In this document: positions 8,489 to 18,695 of the stretch, in pieces | Layout: every line of letters starts with the position of its first letter | Position numbering within the stretch: the first letter of the stretch is position 1 | NCBI GenBank assembly: GCA_023427845.1 | Contig: JAEYZX010000129.1 | Coordinates: forward strand, 1-23,133 | Reading direction: 5' to 3' | DNA from: Bacteroidota bacterium | GTDB taxonomy: Bacteria > Bacteroidota > Bacteroidia > Flavobacteriales > Flavobacteriaceae | DNA: 23,133 nt | Position numbers and translations under genes: made by a program | Notes under the pieces: generated by a model | The model's input: only the letters and a program-made list of their open reading frames with translations | The model's database searches: none | What the model was told of the DNA's origin: nothing

Positions 8489-11400
8489 ATGAAAATTAGA
8501 TTTTTGCTATCGGCATTCGCCGTGTTCTTTTATAATGTAAGCATCGCACAGGCAATTATTTTTGCGGAATCGATGGGAACGGTTAGCTCGAATACTGCAA
8601 TAGCGCTTCACGAAACAAACAATGGATTCGACAACGACGCCTACACAATGACTTCGGGAGGTGCGACTCTCCCTGCAGATATCCGCAACTCGATGCCTTC
8701 ATCAACTTATTTGGATGCTACCGGCGCAGGAAATGTATGGTTTACAAATACTAATGGACAGCATGGTTTCGCGATTGAAGGGATTGATGCAAGCACTTAC
8801 AACAACCTGACACTTCAATTTGGGTACAGAAAAGAATCCGCAAGCGTGCACGCAACTTTTAGGGTGGAGTACTGGAATGGTACGTCGTGGATCAATGTTG
8901 CCAATACTGCAGCTACCCTGTTCAATGAAGCGGCGAATGCCGGCACAGGTTGGTATCTTTCAAGAGTACTTTCTTTACCGGCTGCTGCACAGATAAACGG
9001 ACTCAAAATCAGGTTTGTAAAAACAGGGACAAATCCCATCCGTATTGACGACGTCAAACTTACAGGAACGCTTTTGCCTACTTTGGACTTCAATAATCTT
9101 CAATGGCCGGGTACTGCCACCATCAACGAAGGGGAGGATTTTACAGCTTACGCGAAAGCGTATGAACCGGGGATTACGGAAGCTGCAGGACACAACAGTG
9201 CGGTAAACGTTTGGATCGGATATTCGAGTACGAATTCAAATCCGGGTGATGCAGGGTGGACATGGATACCGGCTTCCTATCATTTGCAGGTTGGGAATGA
9301 CGACGAGTATGCGCTGACATTCGGATCGACGTTGCCCGAAGGTATTTATTATTATGCGTCACGTTTTCAACTTGGCTCAGGACCTTTTACCTACGGCGGT
9401 TACAGTTCTTCAAATGGCGGAGCGTGGAACGGCACTACAAACGTCTCGGGAATATTAGTCGTAAACGGTTCCACAACCGTAGATTATGCTAACCTGCAGA
9501 CTCCTGCCACGGGCAATTATACAATTGGCGGGGTTTTCAACGTTTATGCACAGGTATACGAGCCTTTGGTTACCACGACACCCTCCCATCAGGGTGAAGG
9601 AATCAGTGCATGGATTGGTTACAGCAGTTCAAATACAAATCCTGCGTCGGGAAGCTGGACATGGGTTCCCGCAAATTTCAACGCGTTCAACGGTGATCCG
9701 AATAATGATGAATACATGCTGGACCTTGGCGGACAACTAACAACGCCCGGAACCTATTATTATGCGTCGCGTTTCCAACTTGATTCCGGTGCATACCGCT
9801 ATGGCGGAATTCGATCTGACGGGAATCCGGGTGGTTTCTGGAACGGCACCGAATTTATTTCAGGTGTACTCACCGTTTCGGCCGCAGGACAACAGGAGAT
9901 TGTAGTCCGCGGTGTTGTAGGCGCTAACCCAACAATTCCCGATGGCGATACTACTCCATCAGGAACCGACAATACGTTGTTTGCCGCGCAGGTCATCGGA
10001 ACACCGCAAACCAAATGGTTTCGAATTCAGAATACGGGCTCGGCGCTATTATCGGTCACGTCTATCGCGCTGTCAGGCGGAAATTCCGGCGATTTTACAA
10101 TTACGGCATCCGCACCCTATTCAATTCCGTTTGCAGGAACCAACTACATTGATTTTTCGATTACTTTTCAGCCTACGGCACTTGGCATACGGTCGACTAC
10201 GGTTGTTATAACAAACAATGATCTGGATGAAAATCCGTACAATTTCGTGATACAGGGAAGTGGAACCTGTGATGTAGCCACCAATATGGTAACACCACTT
10301 TCAGGACCGGTCGGCACTGAAGTCACCGTAACGGCTACCGCCAATAATCTTTCCGGAGCAACGGCGTCGGTTAATGGTATTCCGGCATCGGTCACGCAGA
10401 TTTCGCCGACTCAAATCACTGTGGTAATTCCGCCGGGTGCAGTTTCGGGAAATCTAATCACCGTAAATGCGCAAGGTTGCAGCTCATCCACAACATTTAC
10501 GGTAATCGATAATGCCATAACATCGTGCGAAGGTGTCGGATCACTACCTTCCGATTTGTTTATTAGCCAGGTTACCGACAGTGGGGCTGATGGGATGTCG
10601 TATATCGAAATCTATAATGGTACCGGGTCAACTGTGAATTTGGGTTCCTATTCGTTGCGCTTTTATAACAACGGTAGTGGAACCGTCAACGGTGGAAATA
10701 TTGCGCTCAACAACACAGCCTTGGCCACCGGCGAAGTTTACATTGTAGCAACAGGGATAAGCAATCCTGTCTGTACATCACTACCCGGAGGCAACGCAGA
10801 ATTTGCCGATCAAGCTTCTACAACGGGCGGTATCAATTTCAAGAATGGAAGTAATAATTCGATCGGGCACGATCATATCCGACTGTTTAAAAACGCTACG
10901 CATGTTGACAGCTGGGGAACTTATGAAAATGATGGTTGGGCCACATCGCTGAACCTGGAGGGAGAAGGCGCAAATTTTATCCGTAAAAATACCGCAACAG
11001 TTCCCTCCATAACCTTTAACAATGCCGATTGGAACATTACCGACTGGGGTGAAGAATGTTCCGATCTTGATTATTCCGATATCGGGACTTTTGATTTTTC
11101 GGTCGGAGTTCCACCTACGGTGACCGTACATCCGAATTATACGCCAACATGTAAAACGGTTACTTTGACTGTGACGGGGACTGAAGGTTTCTCAGGCGGA
11201 AATCCGCTTGCATTTCAATGGTTTTCAGTTGCCCCAAATGCGACCACATGGACAGCGCTTTCCAATGATGCTATTTATTCGGGTGTCACATCGGCAACAC
11301 TGAACATTTCCGATGTTAGTCTGCTTGATGGTTACCAATTCTACAGCCAGGTACGTGAGAATGATGCAAGTTGCTATTCGGCTTCAAATGCAGTGAAAAT

Positions 11401-13063
11401 TGATGTGCAGACCGCAACGTGGAACGGCAGTTGGTCGCCATCGCTGCCGATGATTGGTTCAAAAGTAGTGATTGCAGCTAATTATGACACTGCACTACAT
11501 GGTAGTTTTGAAGCTTGCAGCGTACTTGTAAATCCGGGGCAAACATTAATAATCGGTTCAGATGATTATGTGGAGATACAGCACGACCTGATGGTAAACG
11601 GAAACTTGCTGATAGAAGATTCGGGCTCACTTGTCATGATTGACGATTCCGGAATTGTAACAAATACTGGAGCGACCGAGGTGACACGTACTACGCAGCC
11701 GTATAAAAAATACGATTATACGTATTGGTCTTCACCGGTGGATGCGGCTAATATCGGCATAACATTTCCCGCCTGGCGTACCGATTTTTCGTTTTCGTAT
11801 AATACATCTGCATTCTCCGATCTTGCGCCATTTGACGGTTTTGACGATGATGGCAATGATTGGGTTTATGCAGGTCCGACCGCAACTATGACTCCCGGCA
11901 AGGGATATATTGTGATGGCACCAACAACCGGTACTTTTCCCACGACAAATAGCGTGACATTTTCCGGTGCGGTGAACAACGGCATTGTGACGGTTCCACT
12001 TGCGATGAGTGCAGTCGCGGCAAATACGGACGACGATTTTAATCTTGTTGGTAATCCGTATCCTTCGGCGGTTTCCGGTACAGATTTCATCAATTCAAAT
12101 CCTGATATATCAGGCACATTATATTTTTGGTCGCATGTCACCGCTGTCAGCACAGCAACTCCGGGACCTGATTACAGCAATTATAACCGGGATGATTATG
12201 CGTTGTTCAATCTGACCGGTGGTACACGTGCAAGTCTGACAACCCCTCAAAGCGGTGTGCCATCAGGTTTGATAGCTTCGGGTCAGGGATTTTTTATAGA
12301 GGCTGATGCAGCAACCGATGTTATTTTCAACAATTCAATGCGGAGCAAGCTTCACGATAACGGTGATTTTTTTAGAGGTAGTTCAGATCAACAACAGGAT
12401 CGGATTTGGCTGAACTTAAGCAACCCGGATGATTTGTTTAGTCAGCAACTGATCGGATATTTTCCGGAAGCTACGCTGTCAAGGGATTGGGGATATGACG
12501 GAATAGTCGCAAAGTCTGGCAATACCGTCAGTTTTTATTCGATGATCGGTGAAGACCATTTCCGGATTCAGGGTCGGCCGGAATTCACGGATTCCGATAT
12601 TGTGCCGCTTGGATATTCGACTGCCGTTGGTGGCGATTTTACTATTTCGATAGATACTGCCGAAGGTCAGCTGGCAGGTGCTCAGCCAGTAATCATAGAA
12701 GATATGATGACCGGGGTAATGCACGACCTGAAACAGGCTCCTTATACATTTTCTACCGAACCCGGGACATTCGAGGAACGTTTCCTCTTGCGGTACAACA
12801 GTGAGGTACTTGCAACCGGTGATTTGATTTCCGGGGATTTAGTTTTTGTTGCAGTCAAAGACGGTGTCATCAGTGTTTACTCAGAGTCGGAAAACCTATC
12901 GGATATTTCAGTTTATGATTTACTCGGCCGATTGTTGTATGACGCTGCACAAATTACGGCGGCCACGCATCACATTTCAAACATCAGTTCAGCAAAACAA
13001 CCCCTTATCGTAAAAATAAAACTACTTGACGGGCAAGAGGTTATCCGAAAAATAATCTTCTAG
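8489..13063 (+). CDS. Secreted multidomain T9SS cargo protein with lamin tail domain
   Basis: A 1524-aa secreted protein. The ATG at 8489 is chosen over upstream in-frame codons because it gives a clean signal peptide (MKIRFLLSAFAVFFYNVSIAQ). Modules in order: an N-terminal beta-sandwich-like region (22-193, ending RIDDVKLTGT); two tandem unrecognised repeats (195-327, 328-465), each with W-I-G-Y-S-S, YYYASRFQL and W-N-G-T; a choice-of-anchor-D/ASH-type domain (about 490-595, with F-R-I-Q-N-T-G and NNDLDENPY); an IPT/TIG-like domain (600-675); a lamin tail domain (688-870, with FISQVTDSG, YIEIYNGT and LGSYSLRFYNNG); an Ig-like unit (875-973); and the shared C-terminal module from about 975 with Y-W-S-S-P-V at Trp 1080. 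It ends in a T9SS-type sorting segment (ISVYDLLGRLL). No catalytic domain is seen; a surface binding or structural role is inferred. Confidence 0.9.
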   Translation: MKIRFLLSAFAVFFYNVSIAQAIIFAESMGTVSSNTAIALHETNNGFDNDAYTMTSGGATLPADIRNSMPSSTYLDATGAGNVWFTNTNGQHGFAIEGIDASTYNNLTLQFGYRKESASVHATFRVEYWNGTSWINVANTAATLFNEAANAGTGWYLSRVLSLPAAAQINGLKIRFVKTGTNPIRIDDVKLTGTLLPTLDFNNLQWPGTATINEGEDFTAYAKAYEPGITEAAGHNSAVNVWIGYSSTNSNPGDAGWTWIPASYHLQVGNDDEYALTFGSTLPEGIYYYASRFQLGSGPFTYGGYSSSNGGAWNGTTNVSGILVVNGSTTVDYANLQTPATGNYTIGGVFNVYAQVYEPLVTTTPSHQGEGISAWIGYSSSNTNPASGSWTWVPANFNAFNGDPNNDEYMLDLGGQLTTPGTYYYASRFQLDSGAYRYGGIRSDGNPGGFWNGTEFISGVLTVSAAGQQEIVVRGVVGANPTIPDGDTTPSGTDNTLFAAQVIGTPQTKWFRIQNTGSALLSVTSIALSGGNSGDFTITASAPYSIPFAGTNYIDFSITFQPTALGIRSTTVVITNNDLDENPYNFVIQGSGTCDVATNMVTPLSGPVGTEVTVTATANNLSGATASVNGIPASVTQISPTQITVVIPPGAVSGNLITVNAQGCSSSTTFTVIDNAITSCEGVGSLPSDLFISQVTDSGADGMSYIEIYNGTGSTVNLGSYSLRFYNNGSGTVNGGNIALNNTALATGEVYIVATGISNPVCTSLPGGNAEFADQASTTGGINFKNGSNNSIGHDHIRLFKNATHVDSWGTYENDGWATSLNLEGEGANFIRKNTATVPSITFNNADWNITDWGEECSDLDYSDIGTFDFSVGVPPTVTVHPNYTPTCKTVTLTVTGTEGFSGGNPLAFQWFSVAPNATTWTALSNDAIYSGVTSATLNISDVSLLDGYQFYSQVRENDASCYSASNAVKIDVQTATWNGSWSPSLPMIGSKVVIAANYDTALHGSFEACSVLVNPGQTLIIGSDDYVEIQHDLMVNGNLLIEDSGSLVMIDDSGIVTNTGATEVTRTTQPYKKYDYTYWSSPVDAANIGITFPAWRTDFSFSYNTSAFSDLAPFDGFDDDGNDWVYAGPTATMTPGKGYIVMAPTTGTFPTTNSVTFSGAVNNGIVTVPLAMSAVAANTDDDFNLVGNPYPSAVSGTDFINSNPDISGTLYFWSHVTAVSTATPGPDYSNYNRDDYALFNLTGGTRASLTTPQSGVPSGLIASGQGFFIEADAATDVIFNNSMRSKLHDNGDFFRGSSDQQQDRIWLNLSNPDDLFSQQLIGYFPEATLSRDWGYDGIVAKSGNTVSFYSMIGEDHFRIQGRPEFTDSDIVPLGYSTAVGGDFTISIDTAEGQLAGAQPVIIEDMMTGVMHDLKQAPYTFSTEPGTFEERFLLRYNSEVLATGDLISGDLVFVAVKDGVISVYSESENLSDISVYDLLGRLLYDAAQITAATHHISNISSAKQPLIVKIKLLDGQEVIRKIIF
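9071..9883 (+). repeat. Tandem YYYASRF repeats, first pair
   Basis: Two adjacent units of about 135 codons coding W-(I/V)-G-Y-S-S, W-T-W-(I/V)-P-A, YYYASRFQL, YGG and W-N-G-T. The same unit occurs twice in the next gene. I do not recognise the family. Confidence 0.8.
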
Positions 13064-13171
13064 CACCTAGGGATTTATATTTTGTGCGTATTTTCTGTTG
13101 CTTTCATTTGTCATTAAACCGAATTTCGTGACAATTGGTCGTATTGATCAAATTTTCTTATATCAAAAGTG

Positions 13172-13201
13172 CTGAAAATCTGTCGATTGAATGTAATTTT
13201 G
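13172..13201 (+). promoter_or_regulatory. Promoter of the adhesin-like paralogue, duplicated from the previous gene
   Basis: TAATTTTG at 13194-13201 is a perfect -7 box. At the -33 position is CTG (13172-13174) instead of TTG, again with a 19-base spacer. TGAAAA and ATGTAATTTTGT lie 18 bases apart, exactly as in the promoter at 8410. The 203-base gap from 13064 contains no gene. Confidence 0.6.
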
Positions 13202-13411
13202 TTGTCCCCCTCTGCCATATTTTAATCCGCCTTAACCTAAGGATTTACGGTATTAAAACATTTGATATGAAATTTAGATTTTTCATTATTGTTGCCGCCT
13301 GCCTTTTAAGCAGCGCGGTGCGGTCACAGGAGGTGCTTCTTTTTGAAAATATGGGGAATCCCGCTGCCGCAACACAAATTGCCGACAATACATTCCAAAA
13401 CGGTCCGCCAC

Positions 13412-13420
13412 TTTTTTTTT
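13412..13420 (+). repeat. T9 homopolymer in the coding region
   Basis: Nine T in a row across codons 49-51 (P-L-F-F-S). The frame is intact at this length. Loss or gain of one base would truncate the protein soon after the signal peptide. Confidence 0.9.
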
Positions 13421-13476
13421 CGGGAAATGCACTTGCGATTAGCAGTTCTCCGTCGGCGACATATCCAGGCGCGTCA

Positions 13477-13485
13477 GGGGGGGGG
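13477..13485 (+). repeat. G9 homopolymer in the coding region
   Basis: Nine G in a row, exactly codons 71-73 (Gly-Gly-Gly). Poly-G tracts of this length are known slippage sites in bacterial surface genes. The frame is intact as read. Confidence 0.9.
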
Positions 13486-13806
13486 AACATTTTGTTTCAG
13501 ACAATTGGCGACTGGTTTCAGATCGAAAACATCAATACGGTTGGAGTTACCAATATATCGCTTTCCTTAGGGCATCGCAAATCCACCAACGCAGCCAATA
13601 ATGAGCTTTTAATTGAGGTTAGTCACAATGGAATCGCCTGGACTAACTTAGATTATACACATGCCCCAGGTTCGGGAACAATGAGCAAATGGAAATTAAT
13701 TACACCAACAGGAACGATTCCTTCAACGCCAAATCTACGTATCCGATTTAGGAATACTACTGAAACAGATTGGCGGATAGACGATATTAAATTGATGGGC
13801 ACACCC

Positions 13807-14610
13807 TCTATAAGCTGGGCAAACCTACATTCCCCGCCGTCAGGAACAATTATTACAGGGGGCGGATTTGTGGTTTCCGCGCAGGTTCTCGCTGATGGGT
13901 ACACTTATATTGATGGAATGCAAACGGGAGTAATCGCAGAAATAGGATATAGTTCAAATGACAGTGATCCCTCAGGACCTGACTGGACATGGGTTCCAGC
14001 ATTGTACAGTGCACAGGCAGGCAATGCAGATCAGTATGTTCTGGATTTGGGAGGAGAAATATTTGTACCGGGACTGTATTATTATGCATCGCGTTTTAGC
14101 ATTGCAGGCGGACCACCGAGTTATGGTGGGTATAGTGCCGGAGGTGGCGGATTCTGGAATGGCACCACAAGGGTTAGCGGGCAGCTTACGGTGATCGATA
14201 CGCAGGTGGTACACGCTGATCTACAATCGCCGTTTTCGGGATCGCAATTGGCGCTGGAACCCTATGTTGTAACCGCACAGGTTTATCAGCCGGGGCTGAC
14301 AGAAGGTCCTGGTCAAGGCGCAGACGTTCAGGCATGGATTGGGTACAGCCAATCGAACACTTCGCCGAATTCACCGGATTGGTCGTGGATTCCCGCAACC
14401 TATGATCCGGCTGTGGTTGGAAACAGCGATCAATATTTTGCAGATATTGGTCCATTTCTGAATGCCAACGCTACATTTTATTATGCATCACGGTTTCAGC
14501 TTGGTACCGGTACTTACTCCTATGGAGCATTCAATATTGATGGAACTCCCGGGGATGATTTTTGGGATGGAATATCGTATATTTCGGGTACTGTCGTAAT
14601 CTCGGGAGCT
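13807..14610 (+). repeat. Tandem YYYASRF repeats, second pair
   Basis: Two units (residues 181-311 and 312-448) homologous to the pair at 9071-9883: W-T-W-V-P-A or W-S-W-I-P-A, YYYASRF or FYYASRF, and FWNGT or FWDGI. Confidence 0.8.
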
Positions 14611-17337
14611 TCGTCGCCGGGTGATTACTATAGAAGCAGTGCTAGTGGGCCGTGGGATGAAATCACAACCTGGGAATCTTCATCGGATAATGCCTCCTGG
14701 CAGGATGCAACAAAATCGCCCACTGCAGATGCTACTTCAATAATAATACGGAATGGACACACGATAATAACTTGGTCAAATGTGACGGCCGACGACATAA
14801 CAGTTGAAAGTGGCGGTACATTGGACCTATCCGATGCGACATTTACACTCAATAATGGTGCTGCCGGAATTGATCTTCAGGTCGATGGAACTCTTACTAA
14901 TTCAGGCGCAAATTTTATCCAGGGTGGCGCCGTAAGTGTAGCGGGCACCTATAATCACGCAACAGATGTAATGGTACTCCCCGTTGCTACATGGGAGCCG
15001 GGCTCTAATTGCAATGTCACCGGTTTGGCTAATGTGATTCAGACTCCACTCGTAAATGGCGGGCAGATTTATCATAATTTTACGTTCAGCAACGACAATA
15101 GTGAACATCTTGTATCGATATTAGGACCGACATTTCAGGTAAACGGTACGATGACCGTTGGGCCTGCTCCCGGAAGTTATTTGCTGCTTGGCACGACATT
15201 GGGAAGTTTTACACGCACCGTAAATAAGCTGGATATTTTGTCGGGGCAGTTAACTGTAAGCGGCAGCCAGTCAAATGTCACCCTCAATGTACTTAGCGAT
15301 GTTACTGTTTCCGGTGGTCGATTGGGACTATCGGGCGGACTTAACGGACGTGCTACGGTAAATGTCGCGAATGATTTGATGGTAACCGATGAGGGAATTC
15401 TCAGTATGATCGACCACTCATCGGCACAATCACCTGTGCTCAATGTCGGGAATAATTTGATTGTTTCGGGGATCGAACCAACAATCGATATGGAAGCGGC
15501 ATCATCAAACGCAGCGATCTCAACAATAAATATCGCGCAGGATTTTATTTCCACCTCTTTAACCGATTTATATCCAATAATTGATTTTGGGTCGGGAATT
15601 GTGACAGACAACGCCGTGAATATTTCAGGAAATTTTAGTAAGTCGGGCGATGGCGTATTTTATACCAGTTCAATTATGCCTGCAAAAGGTTTTGTTTTCA
15701 CAGGATCCGGTGATGTGCAGACGTTGACATACAGTGGTGCCAATTCGACCTGTGTGAATTATACTGTGAATAGCGGCGCGGTTTTAAAACTTAGCAGCGA
15801 TTTGACACTAGGAAATGGTGTGATTTTCCCTCATTCGCAGTTCGTAGTCAGAGGTGGTGGCACACTCGATTTTGATATACATTCAATTATTGCGTCCGAC
15901 GCAACTTCAAAATTTATAGCACTTGGTGCAGCAGCACCGGCCGCCACTCTAGCGACTGCCCATCCGGACGGGCTTGGCGGTACAACAACAACAGGTTCAT
16001 TGCAGAATTTTGCGGATGTTGGCCCGCTTGCATCGAACGCAATACGGATTCAGGGAGCAGTAAACTATACTTTTAACGGCACTACCACTACGCCGTTTTT
16101 CCTTCCAACCACATCGATGACTAATGCAGGACATCTTGTTATAAATGCGGATGTGCAGTCGAATATGGATTCATCACTAACATTGACCGGCTCCTTGACA
16201 GTCAATTCAGGTGGTTCATATACGCTGAATCCGCTTTCTTCAGTGAATAACCATTCAATGGCGTCGAGTGCATTTTTTCATATTGCCGAGAACGCGACAT
16301 TTGATAATGGTGGTGAAAACCGCGTCATTAAAGGAAGTGGGACACCTGTTGTCACTATTGACGGAACTTTTATCACACGTGATGTACAAGGGTTTATCGG
16401 CACTAATGCAGCACTCGCCAGTTACAATGCCGCCGACATCACGTTGGGAGACAATAGCGTAATAGAATACGGATTGAATGGCGACCAAATCGTACAGGGT
16501 ATGACCGCTCCTGTTTATAAAAATGTCGCATTTTCAAATGGCGGAATCAAAACACTGCAAAGCGCTAATGCGGTTACGGGAACTATTGAACTTTCTGATG
16601 CCGCAACTTTCGATGCCGTCAATTTTACATTTGGCTCGGCGGGATCGAATGTAACAATAACCGGCTCATCGACCTATAAAACGGGAGGTTCAGGCGTCAA
16701 ACCTGATTCAGGCGGAACATATTCACTGGCACCCGGAACCACGATCGAATATTATAGTCCTTCAGTTGCTGCAACAAATCCACGAAAATCCGGAATAATA
16801 TATGCCGATGTTGTGATAAACGGCAACAATATCGTAAACACAGGTGTATCAGGCTTAAAGTTTCAACCTTCAGCAACGTTCACGGTTAAAACCAATGCAA
16901 TATTCAAGTTGCAAAATCCTGACGGATTTACCGGAAGTACATCAACAGCAATCGACGTTACTGCACCGCCTACGTTTGTTTTCGAACCGGAAAGCGCAAT
17001 CGAGTACTCGGCGTTGGCAGATCAAACGATAACACCTCTTATCTCCGGTTATCCAAACCTTAATATTTCGGGAAGCGGTATCAAATCATTTGCTTTCAGT
17101 CCTCAAATAATGGTCAACGAGGATTTAAACGTGAAGTCGGCGACGCTTCAGATTGATCCCGATGTCACAATGATTGTGACCGACGCCGTTAAGAATACGG
17201 GTGGTGTCATCGACATTAAAAATGCAGGAAGCTTGGTTCAAATCACCGATGTGCTAAATGCGACCGCAAATAACAACGTTGGCAACATTCGGATGGAACG
17301 CAATGCCAACAATATGTATCGGTATGACTTTACATAT

Positions 17338-17340
17338 TGA
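17338..17340 (+). other. In-frame TGA replacing a conserved Trp codon
   Basis: The frame reads Y-D-F-T-Y-TGA-S-S-P-V. The two paralogues have D-F-T-Y-W-S-A-P-V and D-Y-T-Y-W-S-S-P-V, so TGG has become TGA by a single G to A change, or appears so. Confidence 0.93.
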
Positions 17341-18690
17341 TCGTCGCCGGTAACCGAAAGCTCCGGTTTCACACTGGCAGAGTTATCACCACTGACTTTA
17401 TGGGACAAGTATATGAAATGGAACCCGGTTACACAATCGTGGCTGGGCATTCCTTACGGAACAGAAAACATGCATTCGGGAGTTGGCTATATTGTTCGGG
17501 CGCCTGAAAACTTTTTTGAAAACCCGGCTCTGACATTGCCCTTTACTGCTTTATTCGAAGGCACGCCAAATAACGGTACCGTCACAGTTCCAACAACCGG
17601 AAGTTCGAGTTTGGCGGAAGCCGATTATAAATTCAATCTTTTGGGGAATCCGTATCCGTCTGCTTTGTTTGCAGATGCATTCATTGCGGCAAATCCTGAT
17701 TTGGGAGGCACATTATATTTCTGGACACATAATACCGCCACAAGTTCGGTTCCGGACGCCAACGGGATCTATCAATATTCGCAAGCCGACTATGCAACGT
17801 ATAACCTTTCTGGAGGAACGCAAGCTGCACCATCGTCGACTACCGGTGGCGCAAATGCAAATGTTCCTACCGGAAGGGTTGGGGCAGGACAGGGCTTTTT
17901 CATAAGGGGAATTACCGATGGGCCGTCGGTTGCGACATTTAACAACTCAATGCGCATCGCAGGCAACAATGGTCAGTTCTTCCGTCAGGCGGATGGCTCG
18001 CAGCTATCAAATAATACCGATATTGAGCGGCATAGGATTTGGTTGAACCTGACCAATCCCGATTCTGCGTTCAGCCAGTCACTCGTTGCTTATGCGGAAG
18101 GGGCCACAAATGCACGGGATCGCTTATTTGACGGCGAAATTTTGGGTGGGCAGATAGTCGCTTTGTATTCTCTTATCGATCAAGCCAAATTCAGTAGTCA
18201 GGGTAGGTCGTTGCCGTTTATCGTAAGTGATACCGTGCCGCTGGGTTATAAGACAACTGTGGGTGGGCCACTGCAGATTGCGATTGACCATGTTGACGGA
18301 TTGTTCAATTCACAGGATATTTTTATCGAGGATAAATTGTTGCAGGTAATCCATGACCTGAATCAGGCCCCATACATTTTCACATCTGACGTAGGCACTT
18401 TTGACGACCGCTTTTTATTGCGTTACACGAGTGATGCTCTTGGTGTTTCCGATTTTGAAAGTGGTGAGTTTGTGGTTTCAGTAAAAGACAGGCAAATCAC
18501 ACTGAATGCGTTTTCGAGGATCATCAGTGAGATTGTAATCTTCGATTTGGTGGGGCACAAATTATTTGAGACCAAAGGTGTCAATTCCGACATTTATACC
18601 GCATCAGATGTGATAATGAGCCAACAGGTCCTCATCGTAAAAACAAAATTTACTGACGGAACGGAAATCAACACTAAAATCGTTTACTGA
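17341..18690 (+). pseudogene. Detached C-terminal T9SS module of the interrupted protein
   Basis: 449 codons downstream of the TGA, in the same frame, ending in TGA at 18688. The first possible ATG is at 17413, but a product started there would have no signal peptide and would stay in the cytoplasm. Conserved landmarks remain: GVGYIVRAPENFF, NLLGNPYPSAL, GQGFFIRG, FNNSMRIAG, RIWLNLTNPD, EGATN, VPLGYKTTVGG and a final sorting segment (IVIFDLVGHKL). The stop lies 5 bases from the 3' end of the convergent cupin gene. Confidence 0.8.
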
Positions 18691-18695
18691 AATTA

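Larger units (their letters stand above)
13267..18690 (+). pseudogene. T9SS adhesin-like secreted protein interrupted by an in-frame TGA
   Basis: One continuous frame of 1808 codons, broken only by TGA at 17338-17340 (codon 1358). The ATG at 13267 gives the signal peptide MKFRFFIIVAACLLSSAVRS; the frame is open upstream but without a better start. Residues 20-179 match the N-terminal module of the previous protein (ending RIDDIKLMGT). Two YYYASRF-type repeats follow (181-311, 312-448). Residues about 450-1340 are a long beta-solenoid-like, Gly/Ser/Thr/Asn-rich region starting with G-P-W-D-E-I-T-T-W-E-S and R-N-G-H-T-I, as in many flavobacterial surface adhesins. The shared C-terminal module begins at YDFTY, then TGA where the paralogues have Trp. 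As read, the product is 1357 aa and lacks its sorting signal. The remaining frame shows no further damage, so the change is recent, a sequence error, or read through. The 5' end holds T9 and G9 tracts. Confidence 0.85.

Noticed and set aside
13412..13485. Actual frameshift at the homopolymers
   Set aside because: The frame continues without a break from the signal peptide through both tracts into the conserved module, so both are in frame as read.
17338..17340. Selenocysteine or genetic code change explaining the TGA
   Set aside because: The paralogues have Trp, not Cys, at this site, and TGA is used as the normal stop of the same frame at 18688.
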